This document shows, piece by piece, positions 1-8,933 of a stretch of 64,000 nt of DNA. Made by a program: the position numbers and the translations under genes. This DNA comes from Kyrpidia tusciae DSM 2912 (GTDB taxonomy: Bacteria; Bacillota; Bacilli; Kyrpidiales; Kyrpidiaceae). The notes under the pieces were generated by a model. That model searched no databases. It saw nothing but the letters and a program-made list of their open reading frames with translations, and was not told where the DNA came from. Each line of letters begins with the position of its first letter. Position 1 is the stretch's first letter. The stretch is from the NCBI RefSeq assembly GCF_000092905.1, contig NC_014098.1:2232001-2296000 (forward strand), read 5' to 3'.

Positions 1-1
1 G

Positions 2-1489
2 GACATGGATGTGGAGGCCTTGTTCGGAAACGGAATTGAGGCCGGCCACTTCAATGACGACCGGCTGGCACGGGCCTTGGACAAGTTCGCCGACGCCGAT
101 CCTTGGCGCATTTATCACGAGATTGCCTTGGGATCTCCGGATGCCTGCTCCCTCGTTCTGGATGTCATTCGGTTGGACACCACCTCCTTTTCCGTCCAAG
201 GCAGCTACGATCCCGCCGACTTCGAGGATGCGCCTTTTCGGATCACCCGAGGGTACAGCAAGGACCGGCGTCCGGACCTCAAGCAGTTTTTGTTGGGGCT
301 GGGGAGTTACGGCGGTCTTCCCTTATTCGCGGATGTGATGAGCGGAAATCAGAGCGACAAGACGTGGTACGGGCCATGGACAGAGCGCATCACGGAACTG
401 TTGTCGCCAGAGGTCTGGAACACCCTGATCGTCGTGGCCGATTCGGCCTTTGTCACCGAGGAAAACCTGAACACCTACGAGAAGCGGTGGTTTATTAGCC
501 GCATGCCGGAAACGTATCGTCTGTGTGAGGCGCTCAAGGACCGGGCATTTGCCGATGAGAGTCGGTGGATCGATGTCGGCTCGGTGGTTCAGGAGGGAAA
601 AGAGGCGGCGAGGTACCGGATTCAGGGGTTCGAAGACGAGTTGTACGGGAGGACCTATCGGTTTGTGGTGGTGGAGTCCTCGGCGCTCGACCAGCGCAAA
701 GCCAAGCGACTGGAAAAACTTGTGGCGGAGGAGGCTCAGGCGATTGAGAAGGCGGTGGCCCAGCAGGAGCGGCTGAGCTACCACTGCGAAGCCGACGCCA
801 AGGTGGCTTTGGAAGATTGGCGGCGGCGTCATAATCGCTGGGAATTTCATCGCGTAACAGGCCAGGTCGTTCAGGAAACGGCCGTGAAACGGCGGGTGGG
901 ACGCCCGCGAAAACACAATCCCGACTCAGGGAACGTAGAGGTTATCCGGTGGCGAGTGACCTTCACGGTGGAACCCGACACGAAGGCCATGGAGCAGAGA
1001 CGGCGACGGGACAGTACATTTGTCCTAATCAGTAACGTCCCGCGGACGCGTCGGGCCGACGATGCCGATCTGCTGCGGGATTACAAAGGCCAGATTGAGG
1101 TGGAGAACCTGTTTCGGGCCCTGAAACAGCCCTATTTTGTGCACGGAATTTTCGTCAAGACCCCCAAACGCGTGTTGGCCTTAGCTTACGTCTTCCTGTT
1201 GGGGCTGCTGGTGTACGCGATCATTCAACACCGGGTGCGCCAAGGGATGCGGGAGGATCAACAAACGGCACTGGCGATCGCGGGTGCGAAGTTTCGCTCT
1301 CCGACCACCCGAACGTTACTGAAAGAGTTTGACGGGTTAACCCACGTGATCGTGCGTCTGCCGGATGGGACGGTCACCCATCATCTTCAGGGACTCACCG
1401 AGACAGGGATCCAGATTCTTCGGTGGATTCGGATCCGAACGGATAACTTCTTGATGGGAGTTTCATTGCCACCGGCGGAAAGTGGGTAA
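2..1489 (+). CDS. IS1634/IS4-type transposase, 5' end outside window
   Basis: DDE transposase of the IS1634 branch of the IS4 superfamily, cutting and rejoining DNA at its insertion-sequence ends. The frame is open to the left edge, so the true start lies upstream; 494 residues are visible from the first ATG at position 5. Typical family stretches are LDTTSFSVQG (first catalytic Asp), GYSKDRRPDLKQ, VVADSAF (second Asp) and the late block DYKGQIEVENLFRALK with the catalytic Glu. Nothing suggests internal damage. It stands at the edge of an IS-rich block, directly before an IS630 element. The right-hand inverted repeat was not identified because the left end is missing. Family assignment rests on motif recognition only. 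Confidence 0.85.
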   Translation, partial: DMDVEALFGNGIEAGHFNDDRLARALDKFADADPWRIYHEIALGSPDACSLVLDVIRLDTTSFSVQGSYDPADFEDAPFRITRGYSKDRRPDLKQFLLGLGSYGGLPLFADVMSGNQSDKTWYGPWTERITELLSPEVWNTLIVVADSAFVTEENLNTYEKRWFISRMPETYRLCEALKDRAFADESRWIDVGSVVQEGKEAARYRIQGFEDELYGRTYRFVVVESSALDQRKAKRLEKLVAEEAQAIEKAVAQQERLSYHCEADAKVALEDWRRRHNRWEFHRVTGQVVQETAVKRRVGRPRKHNPDSGNVEVIRWRVTFTVEPDTKAMEQRRRRDSTFVLISNVPRTRRADDADLLRDYKGQIEVENLFRALKQPYFVHGIFVKTPKRVLALAYVFLLGLLVYAIIQHRVRQGMREDQQTALAIAGAKFRSPTTRTLLKEFDGLTHVIVRLPDGTVTHHLQGLTETGIQILRWIRIRTDNFLMGVSLPPAESG

Positions 1490-1700
1490 TCGACCTCTCG
1501 GCGGGGGGATCTTCGACATCATGCGACAACTGAATCCTCAGAGAAGTCCTTGTTTGTGGATATAACGTCGAACTTTGTCGAAATAGGCAGATGAATTTCA
1601 TGTTTCCACATTCTTCGATATGCGAAAAATGGGCTGGATCTTGCGAATCCACTCAAGAACTGCGAAACTGTCAAGGGGAGCCATCGCTGCGTAACCTCCT

Positions 1701-1717
1701 ACTAGTAGATCGTTTCC
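1701..1717 (+). repeat. IS630 left terminal inverted repeat
   Basis: ACTAGTAGATCGTTTCC, the exact reverse complement of 2981-2997. It lies 45 bp beyond the transposase stop codon. Confidence 0.8.
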
Positions 1718-1761
1718 GAAAAACTGTGCACCGCATAATTCGACATGCTTGAAAGGTTTTG

Positions 1762-2907
1762 TCACTCTCTGACCATTTGAAGCCCATAGCGCCATCGGAA
1801 TGGAACGGGGTGCTTGTTGAGTTCGTCCAAGTACTGTTCAATCCGTTCCCGCAGTTCCTCCTTCGAGTTCACCCGGATGTGCCGCAGAACAGTCCGGCTC
1901 ATTTTGGCGAAAAAAGATTCGATGATGTTGAGCCAAGAACCGTGTTTCGGTGTGAACACAAATGTAAAACGGCCCGGCACGCTTTCCAAATAGCTTCGGG
2001 TCTGCTTGGACGTATGAGCAGAGTGGTTATCCAAAATGATGTGGATCTGTACACCTGGCGGATAGTACGCATCGACCGCCTTCAAAAACTCAATGAACTC
2101 CGCACTCCGGTGTCGTTCGCACACCGAATGATGCACATGGCCCGTTACAAGATCAATCCCGCTGAGGACACTGAGCGTCCCCAACCGGACGTATTCGTGA
2201 TCCCGCTGAAGCGTTCCTCCCACTCCCGGTTTAGGGAGTCGGTCAGGTGCCGTGTTCGCGATGGCCTGGATGCCTGGCTTTTCGTCATATGACAGAATGG
2301 CTTTCAGAGGAGCTTGCGGGTCGCCGGACTCCCGTAAGATCTCCACCTCTTGGTAGACCGCCAGTACCTCAGCCATCTTGGCGTCAAATTCAGGGCCGCG
2401 TTTTTCCAGATAGTATTCGATGCGGTGAGGGTGGATGTCCTGTGCTCTCAGAATTTTTGAGATGGTTCCTTTCGCCAGGCGAGCCAAGGACGGGTGTCCC
2501 GCCTCCTCACAATGTGCACGGACATGTTGCGCCAGCAGGCTGTACGTCCACACTTCGTGCGGGTATCCAAGGGCCGTCGGCTTTTGGCAAGCCAAGGCGA
2601 TCAGCCAAGCCTTCGCTTCCGGGGTGATGACCTCCGGATGACCGGAGCGGGGCAGATCATCCAAGGCTTGCAAGACGCCCACTTTCCGAGCGCGGCGGAT
2701 TGTTCCGTTAACCGCAACGAGGCTCATGCCCAAATCCCGTGCAATGGCTGCCTTGTTCTGTCCGTCCGCATACAGGAGAAGGATGCTCGCTCTTTGGACA
2801 TGGCGAACACTTTCCGAGCGGGATTGGCGAATGCGTTCCAACTGCATTCGTTCCTCTTCCGTCAGTGTGATTTCTGGATGCAACTTTCGATAGACACGCC
2901 CCGGCAT
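1762..2907 (-). CDS. IS630-family transposase
   Basis: 381-residue DDE transposase with an N-terminal helix-turn-helix (about residues 15-80, including KAAIARDLGMS) and a C-terminal DDE domain: SYDEKPG carries the first Asp, IILDNHSAH the second, and SWLNIIESFF the Glu. Length and motif order are normal for the family and the frame is intact, so the element may be active. The gene fills almost the whole space between the 17-bp inverted repeats. The start ATG at 2907 gives the usual N-terminus. Confidence 0.95.
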   Translation of the reverse strand: MPGRVYRKLHPEITLTEEERMQLERIRQSRSESVRHVQRASILLLYADGQNKAAIARDLGMSLVAVNGTIRRARKVGVLQALDDLPRSGHPEVITPEAKAWLIALACQKPTALGYPHEVWTYSLLAQHVRAHCEEAGHPSLARLAKGTISKILRAQDIHPHRIEYYLEKRGPEFDAKMAEVLAVYQEVEILRESGDPQAPLKAILSYDEKPGIQAIANTAPDRLPKPGVGGTLQRDHEYVRLGTLSVLSGIDLVTGHVHHSVCERHRSAEFIEFLKAVDAYYPPGVQIHIILDNHSAHTSKQTRSYLESVPGRFTFVFTPKHGSWLNIIESFFAKMSRTVLRHIRVNSKEELRERIEQYLDELNKHPVPFRWRYGLQMVRE

Positions 2908-2980
2908 TCTGCTCCCTCATTTCTACACGTATCGTCACCTCACCCTATCATATGTCGATTGCAAATGCTGTCGAAACAAG

Positions 2981-2997
2981 GGAAACGATCTACTAGT
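2981..2997 (-). repeat. IS630 right terminal inverted repeat
   Basis: GGAAACGATCTACTAGT, exact inverse of the left repeat. It sits 73 bp upstream of the transposase start codon. A related CTAGTAGA string recurs at 3012-3019, just outside the element. Confidence 0.8.
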
Positions 2998-3324
2998 TTA
3001 CTGTCCACACTCTAGTAGACACGCACGGTGGCTTCCTCGTCAATTGTGGAGGGCCTAATTTACACCACTACCTGAGACTCTAACCCGATTTTTTTATTTT
3101 TATTCAGCAGGACCTCTCGACCCGGGAAGCCTGTCAAGGCCGTTTTCTGGCCTTGACAGGCGGCAACAACCACCCACACTGTTTCTGGTGGCTGAATTCA
3201 CACATGTGTGGATTCAGCCCTAATTTCATAGGAATGTAGATGTAGGCTTCACGCACGGGTACTCCGTCCCTTTTTCACCGATCCCGTCAAAAGTTGGTCA
3301 CCTTACCTCGTCAGTTTCTTGTCG
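2998..3324. other. Intergenic stretch with two strong hairpins
   Basis: No coding potential was recognised in this stretch. Two compact inverted repeats sit in it. One is CCTGTCAAGGCC, a 7-nt loop, GGCCTTGACAGG at 3130-3160. The other is a 30-bp near-perfect palindrome at 3190-3219 (one mismatch, centre ACACATGTGT). Neither is followed by a convincing T-tract on the plus strand. They could be the ends of a decayed IS200/IS605-type element or a terminator of the minus-strand MFS operon. Confidence 0.5.
3130..3160. repeat. 12-bp perfect inverted repeat, 7-nt loop
   Basis: CCTGTCAAGGCC pairs with GGCCTTGACAGG around the loop GTTTTCT. On the minus strand an A/T-rich tract is found only about 27 bases further on (near 3090-3103), so it is not a textbook intrinsic terminator. 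Confidence 0.6.
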
Positions 3325-4542
3325 TTATACTTTGGCAGTATCAGGACGGGCACCGGAACGTTTCCATTGCGCGGCCTGCCAAACGGACAGAAGGAATAAA
3401 ACGGCCATCACGATGCAGAGCCCGCCGCGCACGCTCCATTCGAACAGCGCTGCAATCGCCAGTAGAAAACCGGCATTGAACCAAGCGAACCAAAACTCCG
3501 CTGCTGAAACCGCTGCCGCCTTAAGCGCTCCCGCCTCTTTTTTCAAAAACCCATAAACGAGCGGCCGCACTGTACCCGCCGCCAAGCCGAGCAAGGCGGG
3601 CACAATCCAGAACGCCCACATCGCGTCAGACAAAAGCAGAATCGACGAGACCAAAAGCGCAGACGGAACCGCCGCCCATACCGTTTTTTCGCCGAAACGC
3701 CGCGAAAAAGCACCAAGCCATCGCCCGGACAAAAACGCCGACAGCGAGAACAAGCCCAACAGGATGCCGAAATATCCAACAGAAACGTGCGCCCGGACGA
3801 ACAGAAACAACGGAAAAACAAGCACGTAATAGGCCATGATCGTTGCCCGGTTAACCGCGTAAAAGGAAATCACGTGCGCCAGGCGCCACAATCCAGAAAC
3901 GCCCTCGTCGCCAGCCGTTTTTGACTCTGGCTCGGATAGTGCGGACACGTCCGGACGCTTTGTGGACTCCTCCACAAACCCGAGAACCAGCCACGACGCC
4001 GCGAAATTGAACGGAACGGTCAGATAGAAGGGAAGCCTTAGATCGATTTCAGCCAACACCGCCCCTGCGACACCGGACACCAGAACAGCCAAAAAAATGT
4101 AACTCTGTGATTTCGCTTCGATTTCGCTGTAAGCATCGTTTGCCCGGTATTTTTCCGTCCAATGGCTGAGAAGCAGCGAATCGGTCCCTTGCGAACACGA
4201 AAACCCGAACCCGATCAACGCCTGCGAGACGATCAGGGCAGCGACCGATTCACCGGACCAGACGAGGCCGACAATCCCGAGACATTTCAGCCATTCGCCG
4301 ACGAATAACACCGCCTTCTTCGGCCAAATGCGGACAATTCGCGCGACAACCGGCTTCGACGCCATCACCGCAAAGCCGTAAGCAGCAAGAACCGCGCCAC
4401 TTTCCAAATAAGTCAGCTTTCGATCCAGCAAAAACACGACCATTACAGGCAAATACAAATAAAACCGCGAAATCAACCGATACCAATAGAACAACCGAAC
4501 CACCCGACCGAAATGAACCTCTTCAGCGCTCAACCCGAGCAC
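3325..4542 (-). CDS. MFS transporter (probable exporter of the cluster)
   Basis: 405-residue major facilitator protein with about twelve hydrophobic helices and little else outside the membrane except a central hydrophilic loop near residues 190-215. A GxLxG-like signature is weak. It is the last gene of a four-gene minus-strand operon; its GTG start lies 20 bp inside the preceding GcvT-like gene, which implies translational coupling. By context it would export the product of the cluster, but substrate and direction cannot be read from the sequence. The base composition of this operon is lower in GC than the core genes further right, in line with horizontal acquisition between IS elements. 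Confidence 0.8.
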   Translation of the reverse strand: MLGLSAEEVHFGRVVRLFYWYRLISRFYLYLPVMVVFLLDRKLTYLESGAVLAAYGFAVMASKPVVARIVRIWPKKAVLFVGEWLKCLGIVGLVWSGESVAALIVSQALIGFGFSCSQGTDSLLLSHWTEKYRANDAYSEIEAKSQSYIFLAVLVSGVAGAVLAEIDLRLPFYLTVPFNFAASWLVLGFVEESTKRPDVSALSEPESKTAGDEGVSGLWRLAHVISFYAVNRATIMAYYVLVFPLFLFVRAHVSVGYFGILLGLFSLSAFLSGRWLGAFSRRFGEKTVWAAVPSALLVSSILLLSDAMWAFWIVPALLGLAAGTVRPLVYGFLKKEAGALKAAAVSAAEFWFAWFNAGFLLAIAALFEWSVRGGLCIVMAVLFLLSVWQAAQWKRSGARPDTAKV

Positions 4543-5665
4543 ACCTCATTCTCACCCGTTCCCCTTTCGGATCGTAAAACGGCATCTCCGTAACGAAAGC
4601 AAACCCGCCGTTTGCGTCTCCGATCTCGAATCTTTCCGTTCGGAAAAATTCCGCACCCACATAGCCCATCGCGATGACGCACCCGAGCGTCGGACTAGCG
4701 CAGACGGTCGTCAGATATCCCGCCGTTCGGCCCTCGCAACGGAGCGCTGTCCCTTTTTCCGGCAACGAACCGGCTGCCAAGTCCAGCCGAAAACCGGTCA
4801 GCCGTCTGGTGACACCCCGATGCTGGATGTCGGCCAGCGCCGATTTGCCGGCAAAATCACCCTTGTCCAACCGCACCGTCCAGCCCAGTCCCGCCTCGAA
4901 TGGATTGGTATTTGCGTCCATATCCGTCCCGTACGCGCGATACGCCTTTTCCGCCCGGAGCGTCTGAATCGCAAAGCCGCCGACGGGTCGCATACCGTAC
5001 CCGCGCCCCGCTTCAGTCACGCATTCCCACATCCAAAACGCGTATTCGGACGGAAAATGAAGTTCATATCCCAATTCTCCCGTATATCCCGTACGAGTCA
5101 ACAAAACCGGCGAGTCGGACAGCCGAAACTCAGCCATTTCGAAGTAGCTCAGCGCGCGAATTCCATCACCGAGCAACTCGGCCACCACGTCCGCAGATTT
5201 CGGCCCCTGGACAGCCAAATATGCCGTCGAGCTCGTCACGTCGATCACGTGCGCGTCAACCGCGAGCCGATCGCGCATATCGGCCAACCAACGACCGACC
5301 TTTTCCCGGGAAAGCGTATTGGTAATCAGATAAAACAGTTCGTTGTCCAAATAATAGACGATCACGTCGTCGACGATGCCACCATCGTCTTTGCACAGGC
5401 AAGTGTAAATGCCCTGACGCCCTTTGCCGATGCGCCTCAAATCGTTGGTCATCGCGTATTGCATAAGCAGGTACGCTTCGCGGCCGATCACCTCGAACTT
5501 GCCCATCGAATGGACATCAATGATACCGACGTTCGTCCGCGTATTCCTGACTTCCTCCTCCACCGACGTATAAACGGCTGGCCGGATCCAGCCGCCTTTT
5601 TCCATCATTTTTGCGCCCAACGCCACATGGTGCGGATAATACGGCGTTGTCCTAACCAAGGTCAC
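4523..5665 (-). CDS. GcvT-family folate-dependent enzyme, aminomethyltransferase-like
   Basis: 380 residues matching the glycine-cleavage T-protein fold: the folate-binding Asp region GGIVDDVIVY near residue 90-100, GYTGELGYEL near 190-200, LRAEKAYRAYGTDMD and the following block with GLGWTVRLDK near 240-270, then the C-terminal barrel. True GcvT works with GcvP and GcvH on glycine; none of these is nearby, so this is probably one of the GcvT relatives that act on other methyl or aminomethyl donors (DmdA and sarcosine or dimethylglycine demethylases are known examples). The GTG start overlaps the TGA stop of the YrdC-like gene by 4 bp (GTGA). Which substrate it uses is unknown. Confidence 0.85.
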   Translation of the reverse strand: MTLVRTTPYYPHHVALGAKMMEKGGWIRPAVYTSVEEEVRNTRTNVGIIDVHSMGKFEVIGREAYLLMQYAMTNDLRRIGKGRQGIYTCLCKDDGGIVDDVIVYYLDNELFYLITNTLSREKVGRWLADMRDRLAVDAHVIDVTSSTAYLAVQGPKSADVVAELLGDGIRALSYFEMAEFRLSDSPVLLTRTGYTGELGYELHFPSEYAFWMWECVTEAGRGYGMRPVGGFAIQTLRAEKAYRAYGTDMDANTNPFEAGLGWTVRLDKGDFAGKSALADIQHRGVTRRLTGFRLDLAAGSLPEKGTALRCEGRTAGYLTTVCASPTLGCVIAMGYVGAEFFRTERFEIGDANGGFAFVTEMPFYDPKGERVRMRCARVER

Positions 5666-6327
5666 GCGAATCGCCTCCCCAAATCAATCTCCAGATCCGG
5701 AATTATTTCTTTGAGTTCATCGTACGACAACGACGATAGCCGCGCGATTTTCGGCGGTGCGACGGTGCAGTCCACCATCGTCGACGGCTTGTTATATATG
5801 GGGATGTTGTCATCCGCGATCATCATGTCGACCTGGTCGATAAACCTGATGACTTCCTCGGCTTTCTTTAATTCCGGTTCTCCAGACATATTACAAGTCG
5901 TCCCAAAAATCGGTTCGTCTACTTCCGCAATAACCCGGGAAATGATCCGGTTTTGAGCGGTCATAACCGCAAGCGTCCGTTGAAAATTCGTAAACCAATC
6001 AGGAATTATGTCTCTTTTTGGCAAAATCAGCGATAATGCCTTCGGCCAAACGAGCTCGATCAGCCGTTCCGCCGTTTCGTTTACCTCAACAATGTCTCGG
6101 ACTTTCTTCTCGTTGGTGTAAATGACAAATGGCTTCCGCTTTTCCCTTTGCTTGATTCGATACACTCGTTCGACAGGTTCGCGCTGGACAGCACTCGCGA
6201 AAAATCCGTAGACAGTGTCGGCTGGCAAAATCGCTACTCCGCCCACAGACAACACTTCGACTGCCTTCGCGATACCTTCTTCGTCGGACGCGAAAACCTT
6301 GGGATGACGAAACAGATCAGACGACAT
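5662..6327 (-). CDS. YrdC/Sua5-domain protein
   Basis: 221-residue single YrdC domain. Seen motifs: LPADTVYGFF near the N-terminus, the KxR nucleotide-binding stretch (KQREKRKP), WPKALSLIL, and SGEP followed by the STMVDCT segment. YrdC domains make threonylcarbamoyl-AMP from threonine, bicarbonate and ATP for tRNA t6A, but homologues are also recruited to antibiotic pathways as carbamoyl-adenylate enzymes (TobZ type). Here it is locked in an operon with a GcvT-like enzyme and an exporter and lacks the C-terminal Sua5 domain, so a special-metabolism role is more likely than housekeeping. Its ATG lies 11 bp inside the upstream gene. Frames are intact. Confidence 0.85.
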   Translation of the reverse strand: MSSDLFRHPKVFASDEEGIAKAVEVLSVGGVAILPADTVYGFFASAVQREPVERVYRIKQREKRKPFVIYTNEKKVRDIVEVNETAERLIELVWPKALSLILPKRDIIPDWFTNFQRTLAVMTAQNRIISRVIAEVDEPIFGTTCNMSGEPELKKAEEVIRFIDQVDMMIADDNIPIYNKPSTMVDCTVAPPKIARLSSLSYDELKEIIPDLEIDLGRRFA

Positions 6328-8137
6328 ACAAATCCTCCTCGAACCTTAAGGTTAGCCCACCATACTGATCGTACCATTCCTTGGTGAACCCCTCAAACCG
6401 AAACGCGAATCCGCTTTCAGCCGCTTCGTCCAATAACGCTTGGTAAACGGCGTGCAAATAGCACGTATACCGCACGGCTTCGACAAGGTCAGCCTCGTGG
6501 TAAGGCGGGCCGGACTGCCTCATGAGGCGCAAATCGAAAAAAGCTAAAAACTTTCGTCCATCCAGTGTCACATGATATGGCGATCGGATGCTGTAACGTA
6601 CAGACGCCAAAATGTGTCCCTTGTGATGCTGGTCGGACCACTCCGCCGTGTCTGGCATTTCGGGTGGAAAATAAAAGTGACGACCCGGGGGCACAGCATC
6701 GAACGGAAAATTTCCAGGAAGATAGTGCCAACTATTATATTGCATGCGTGTCGAGATCGCTTTGAGAACGCCTGACAAAAACGGCTGGTGCTCTTTCATG
6801 CCGCGGACCATCGCCAAACTCGGAACGACGCAACAAAAATAATCCGTGTGTTTGAACTCGCAAAGATCCCGAATTCGGTTTTCCCGGACCGCGCGCGTAA
6901 ACGCGGTGTAATCTCGAATGGACCGGGACATCCCGATATCTGAATTCGAATGCCACACCGCCGACCGGACGATGGTATAGACGATTTCTTCGATCGGAGA
7001 CAGCACGTCCGCGCAGTACCGCTTCGGCTTCGGACCGGCCTCCGCGAAACGCCGGATCAACAGGCGCATTACCTCGTAAAAGTTTGGGTATTCCGTCACG
7101 TTAATCTCGTAGACGGCCGCGAAGTAACGCTGGAGATCGTCTGGAAACATCCCCCAGTCAGTGGAAACGGCATCGCGCGGCATGCTCGTTTCTCGTTTGA
7201 GCAGGTTCAAGCCGTTAATTTCCCGGTAAAACAACCGATCCACCGCCAAACTCTCGCGCCAACCCCGGAGCATCTCGGCCTGTGCCGGAATGTCCGCTTT
7301 CCGAAACCGTTCGGCGTCGGCATCGGAAATCGACGTCGTCCACAACCGGTAGTCTCGAAATTTGCGTTCGAAAAAGTCGCGCAGCCTCGGCGGAGTGAGC
7401 TGGCATCCGTTAAACTCCTCCCCTCTCGCCGGCGGTCCCGATCGCAACAGAAAATAAAGAGAATAAACGAACCATATCTGATTATCTGTCCATTCCGACA
7501 AAGGCTTTTCCGCCAAGTGATCGAACAGGTAACCCCGCGAATTTCCCTCTCCATCGTCCGAGATCAAATTGTTGTGCCTGTAAAAGTTGGTGTACGTCTC
7601 CTCTTCCGTGTAAAACAATACCGGCGCCATGTGATAAATGGCGAACGAACAGAACCGGAGCATGTCGACCAGTTCCCGCGGAGTTCTCTCCTGCATGCAA
7701 CACATGGCGGATTCATACCATTTCGCTTGCACCGCTCGCTTTCGAAGGTATGCAAACCGAACGTCTTCACAAATGTACTCCGGCACCAACACATAACCAA
7801 AAATCACATCGTTTTCTCCTGGGGGCGGACCAACCGGCGTCATGCCTTCCGGTCCGGCATCGAACCAGAGAATCCGTCCGTACGCCCTCATCCCGAGACC
7901 GAACGTTCGCATGCCAAGCCGGCAGTCCGCCCAATCCATCAACGGCGAAGTGTACCCTTCCTTCCTAAACGCCTCGTAAAACTCCAACTGCAAGTCCGTG
8001 AGGCTCCGCAGCCCGTCATCCAACCGGATCCGGCCGTTGACGGTGACAATCTGCGCGATCATGTCCGATACGCGGATCGACGATCGGACCGCCTCCCCCG
8101 TCTCGCGGATCAAGTCTCGAAAACCATGAGAAGACAT
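6317..8137 (-). CDS. Uncharacterised 606-residue soluble protein, first gene of YrdC/GcvT/MFS operon
   Basis: I do not recognise the family. The protein is soluble (no signal peptide or membrane span), rich in Tyr, Phe, Trp, His and Arg, with many aromatic clusters, for example HYLPGNFPFD and RHFYFPPEMPD near residues 490-515 and YEINVTEYPNFYEVM near 340. Scattered Cys residues do not form a clear metal site. A strong ribosome site (AGGGGGGAG, 7 nt before ATG 8137) supports the start. It leads the operon and overlaps the YrdC gene, so it is likely an enzyme of the same pathway. It is the least explained large protein in the window. Confidence 0.7.
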   Translation of the reverse strand: MSSHGFRDLIRETGEAVRSSIRVSDMIAQIVTVNGRIRLDDGLRSLTDLQLEFYEAFRKEGYTSPLMDWADCRLGMRTFGLGMRAYGRILWFDAGPEGMTPVGPPPGENDVIFGYVLVPEYICEDVRFAYLRKRAVQAKWYESAMCCMQERTPRELVDMLRFCSFAIYHMAPVLFYTEEETYTNFYRHNNLISDDGEGNSRGYLFDHLAEKPLSEWTDNQIWFVYSLYFLLRSGPPARGEEFNGCQLTPPRLRDFFERKFRDYRLWTTSISDADAERFRKADIPAQAEMLRGWRESLAVDRLFYREINGLNLLKRETSMPRDAVSTDWGMFPDDLQRYFAAVYEINVTEYPNFYEVMRLLIRRFAEAGPKPKRYCADVLSPIEEIVYTIVRSAVWHSNSDIGMSRSIRDYTAFTRAVRENRIRDLCEFKHTDYFCCVVPSLAMVRGMKEHQPFLSGVLKAISTRMQYNSWHYLPGNFPFDAVPPGRHFYFPPEMPDTAEWSDQHHKGHILASVRYSIRSPYHVTLDGRKFLAFFDLRLMRQSGPPYHEADLVEAVRYTCYLHAVYQALLDEAAESGFAFRFEGFTKEWYDQYGGLTLRFEEDLYVV

Positions 8138-8824
8138 TGGAATCTCCCCCCTTTGAACTATTTCAATTCAGAATCTTGTGATTTATAAATACTTCCCGGA
8201 GCTTGGGCACATGTGAACGTTTGATAGACGAAACTGGACCGTCACCGATGTTCAGCACACACCGGAGCTGGTGGCTGGCCCATTTCCAGCGACTCGTCGA
8301 CCCGAGACGTTCACTGCAAAAAGCCACATTTGACCGCTATATTCTCCATACATCGCAGCCTAGCTTCTTCACCTCCCAAACAATATTTGGTACACGATGT
8401 AGTCTACTGCTCCTTTTGGCCCCGTACAATAGGTAAAAACGCCTATTGCACCGACAATTCTCGACATTTGATTCGACAATTATCGACCCCATTAAACCTC
8501 CACTGCATGATATGCTACATAAATTTACCATTTCCATATTTTTGCAAACACACCGTTACAAAAAATAAATCAATAGTTCAAAGAAACTAGGCTTTTAGTC
8601 CTAGTACATGTCGAAAAATAATTCATCCCTTTTTCAACTTCGGCGGCCTCTTTTTCACCACCACCCGACCACCCTCCGTCACCTCATACCACCCCGGTGC
8701 CAGCCGTCTCCCCCGATGCTGCACCGTTACCAATCCCTTTCGCACCTTGACTTTCGCTGGCACCCGCAACTCAAACGGAGGTGGACCCCATTGTCAAGAC
8801 ATTTTTTTGCCCTTTTTAAAGTGT
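8138..8824. other. Intergenic, AT-rich upstream region plus gene fragment
   Basis: The right flank of the four-gene operon. The first 60 bp hold its probable promoter (A/T-rich, minus strand) and ribosome site. From about 8340 to 8610 the DNA is strongly AT-rich without coding sense, with a small hairpin (CTAGG/CCTAG) at 8588-8605. The last part contains a truncated reading frame listed separately. Confidence 0.5.
8623..8795 (-). pseudogene. C-terminal fragment of an unknown protein cut near the IS1380 element
   Basis: A minus-strand frame without a start codon reads about 55 residues, including FELRVPAKVKVRKGLVTV and a basic end (VVVKKRPPKLKKG) before TGA at 8623-8625. The N-terminal part is missing: the frame runs out about 30 bp before the IS1380 left end at 8825. 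Basic composition and location suggest the tail of a transposase, but the family was not recognised. Confidence 0.4.
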
Positions 8825-8838
8825 CCTGAATCCGTGAT
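8825..8838 (+). repeat. IS1380 left inverted repeat
   Basis: CCTGAATCCGTGAT, exact reverse complement of 10446-10459. Confidence 0.8.
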
Positions 8839-8933
8839 GCCGAATGGATGGAATGGCACAAATTTCCTCTTCAAATCAGGTAAAATGGGCATAGAAGACT
8901 TGTCATCTATGTTCACCCATGAGGTGATGGGGA

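Larger units (their letters stand above)
1701..2997 (-). mobile_element. IS630-family insertion sequence
   Basis: Complete element of about 1.3 kb bounded by perfect 17-bp inverted repeats (1701-1717 and 2981-2997) and carrying one transposase gene on the minus strand. IS630 elements normally duplicate a TA dinucleotide; TA precedes the left repeat (1700-1701 with the first base) but TT follows the right one, so the duplication is lost or the repeat ends are placed one base off. Confidence 0.85.

Noticed and set aside
1700-2998. TA target duplication for the IS630 element
   Set aside because: TA is present at the left end only; the right flank reads TT, so a duplication cannot be claimed.
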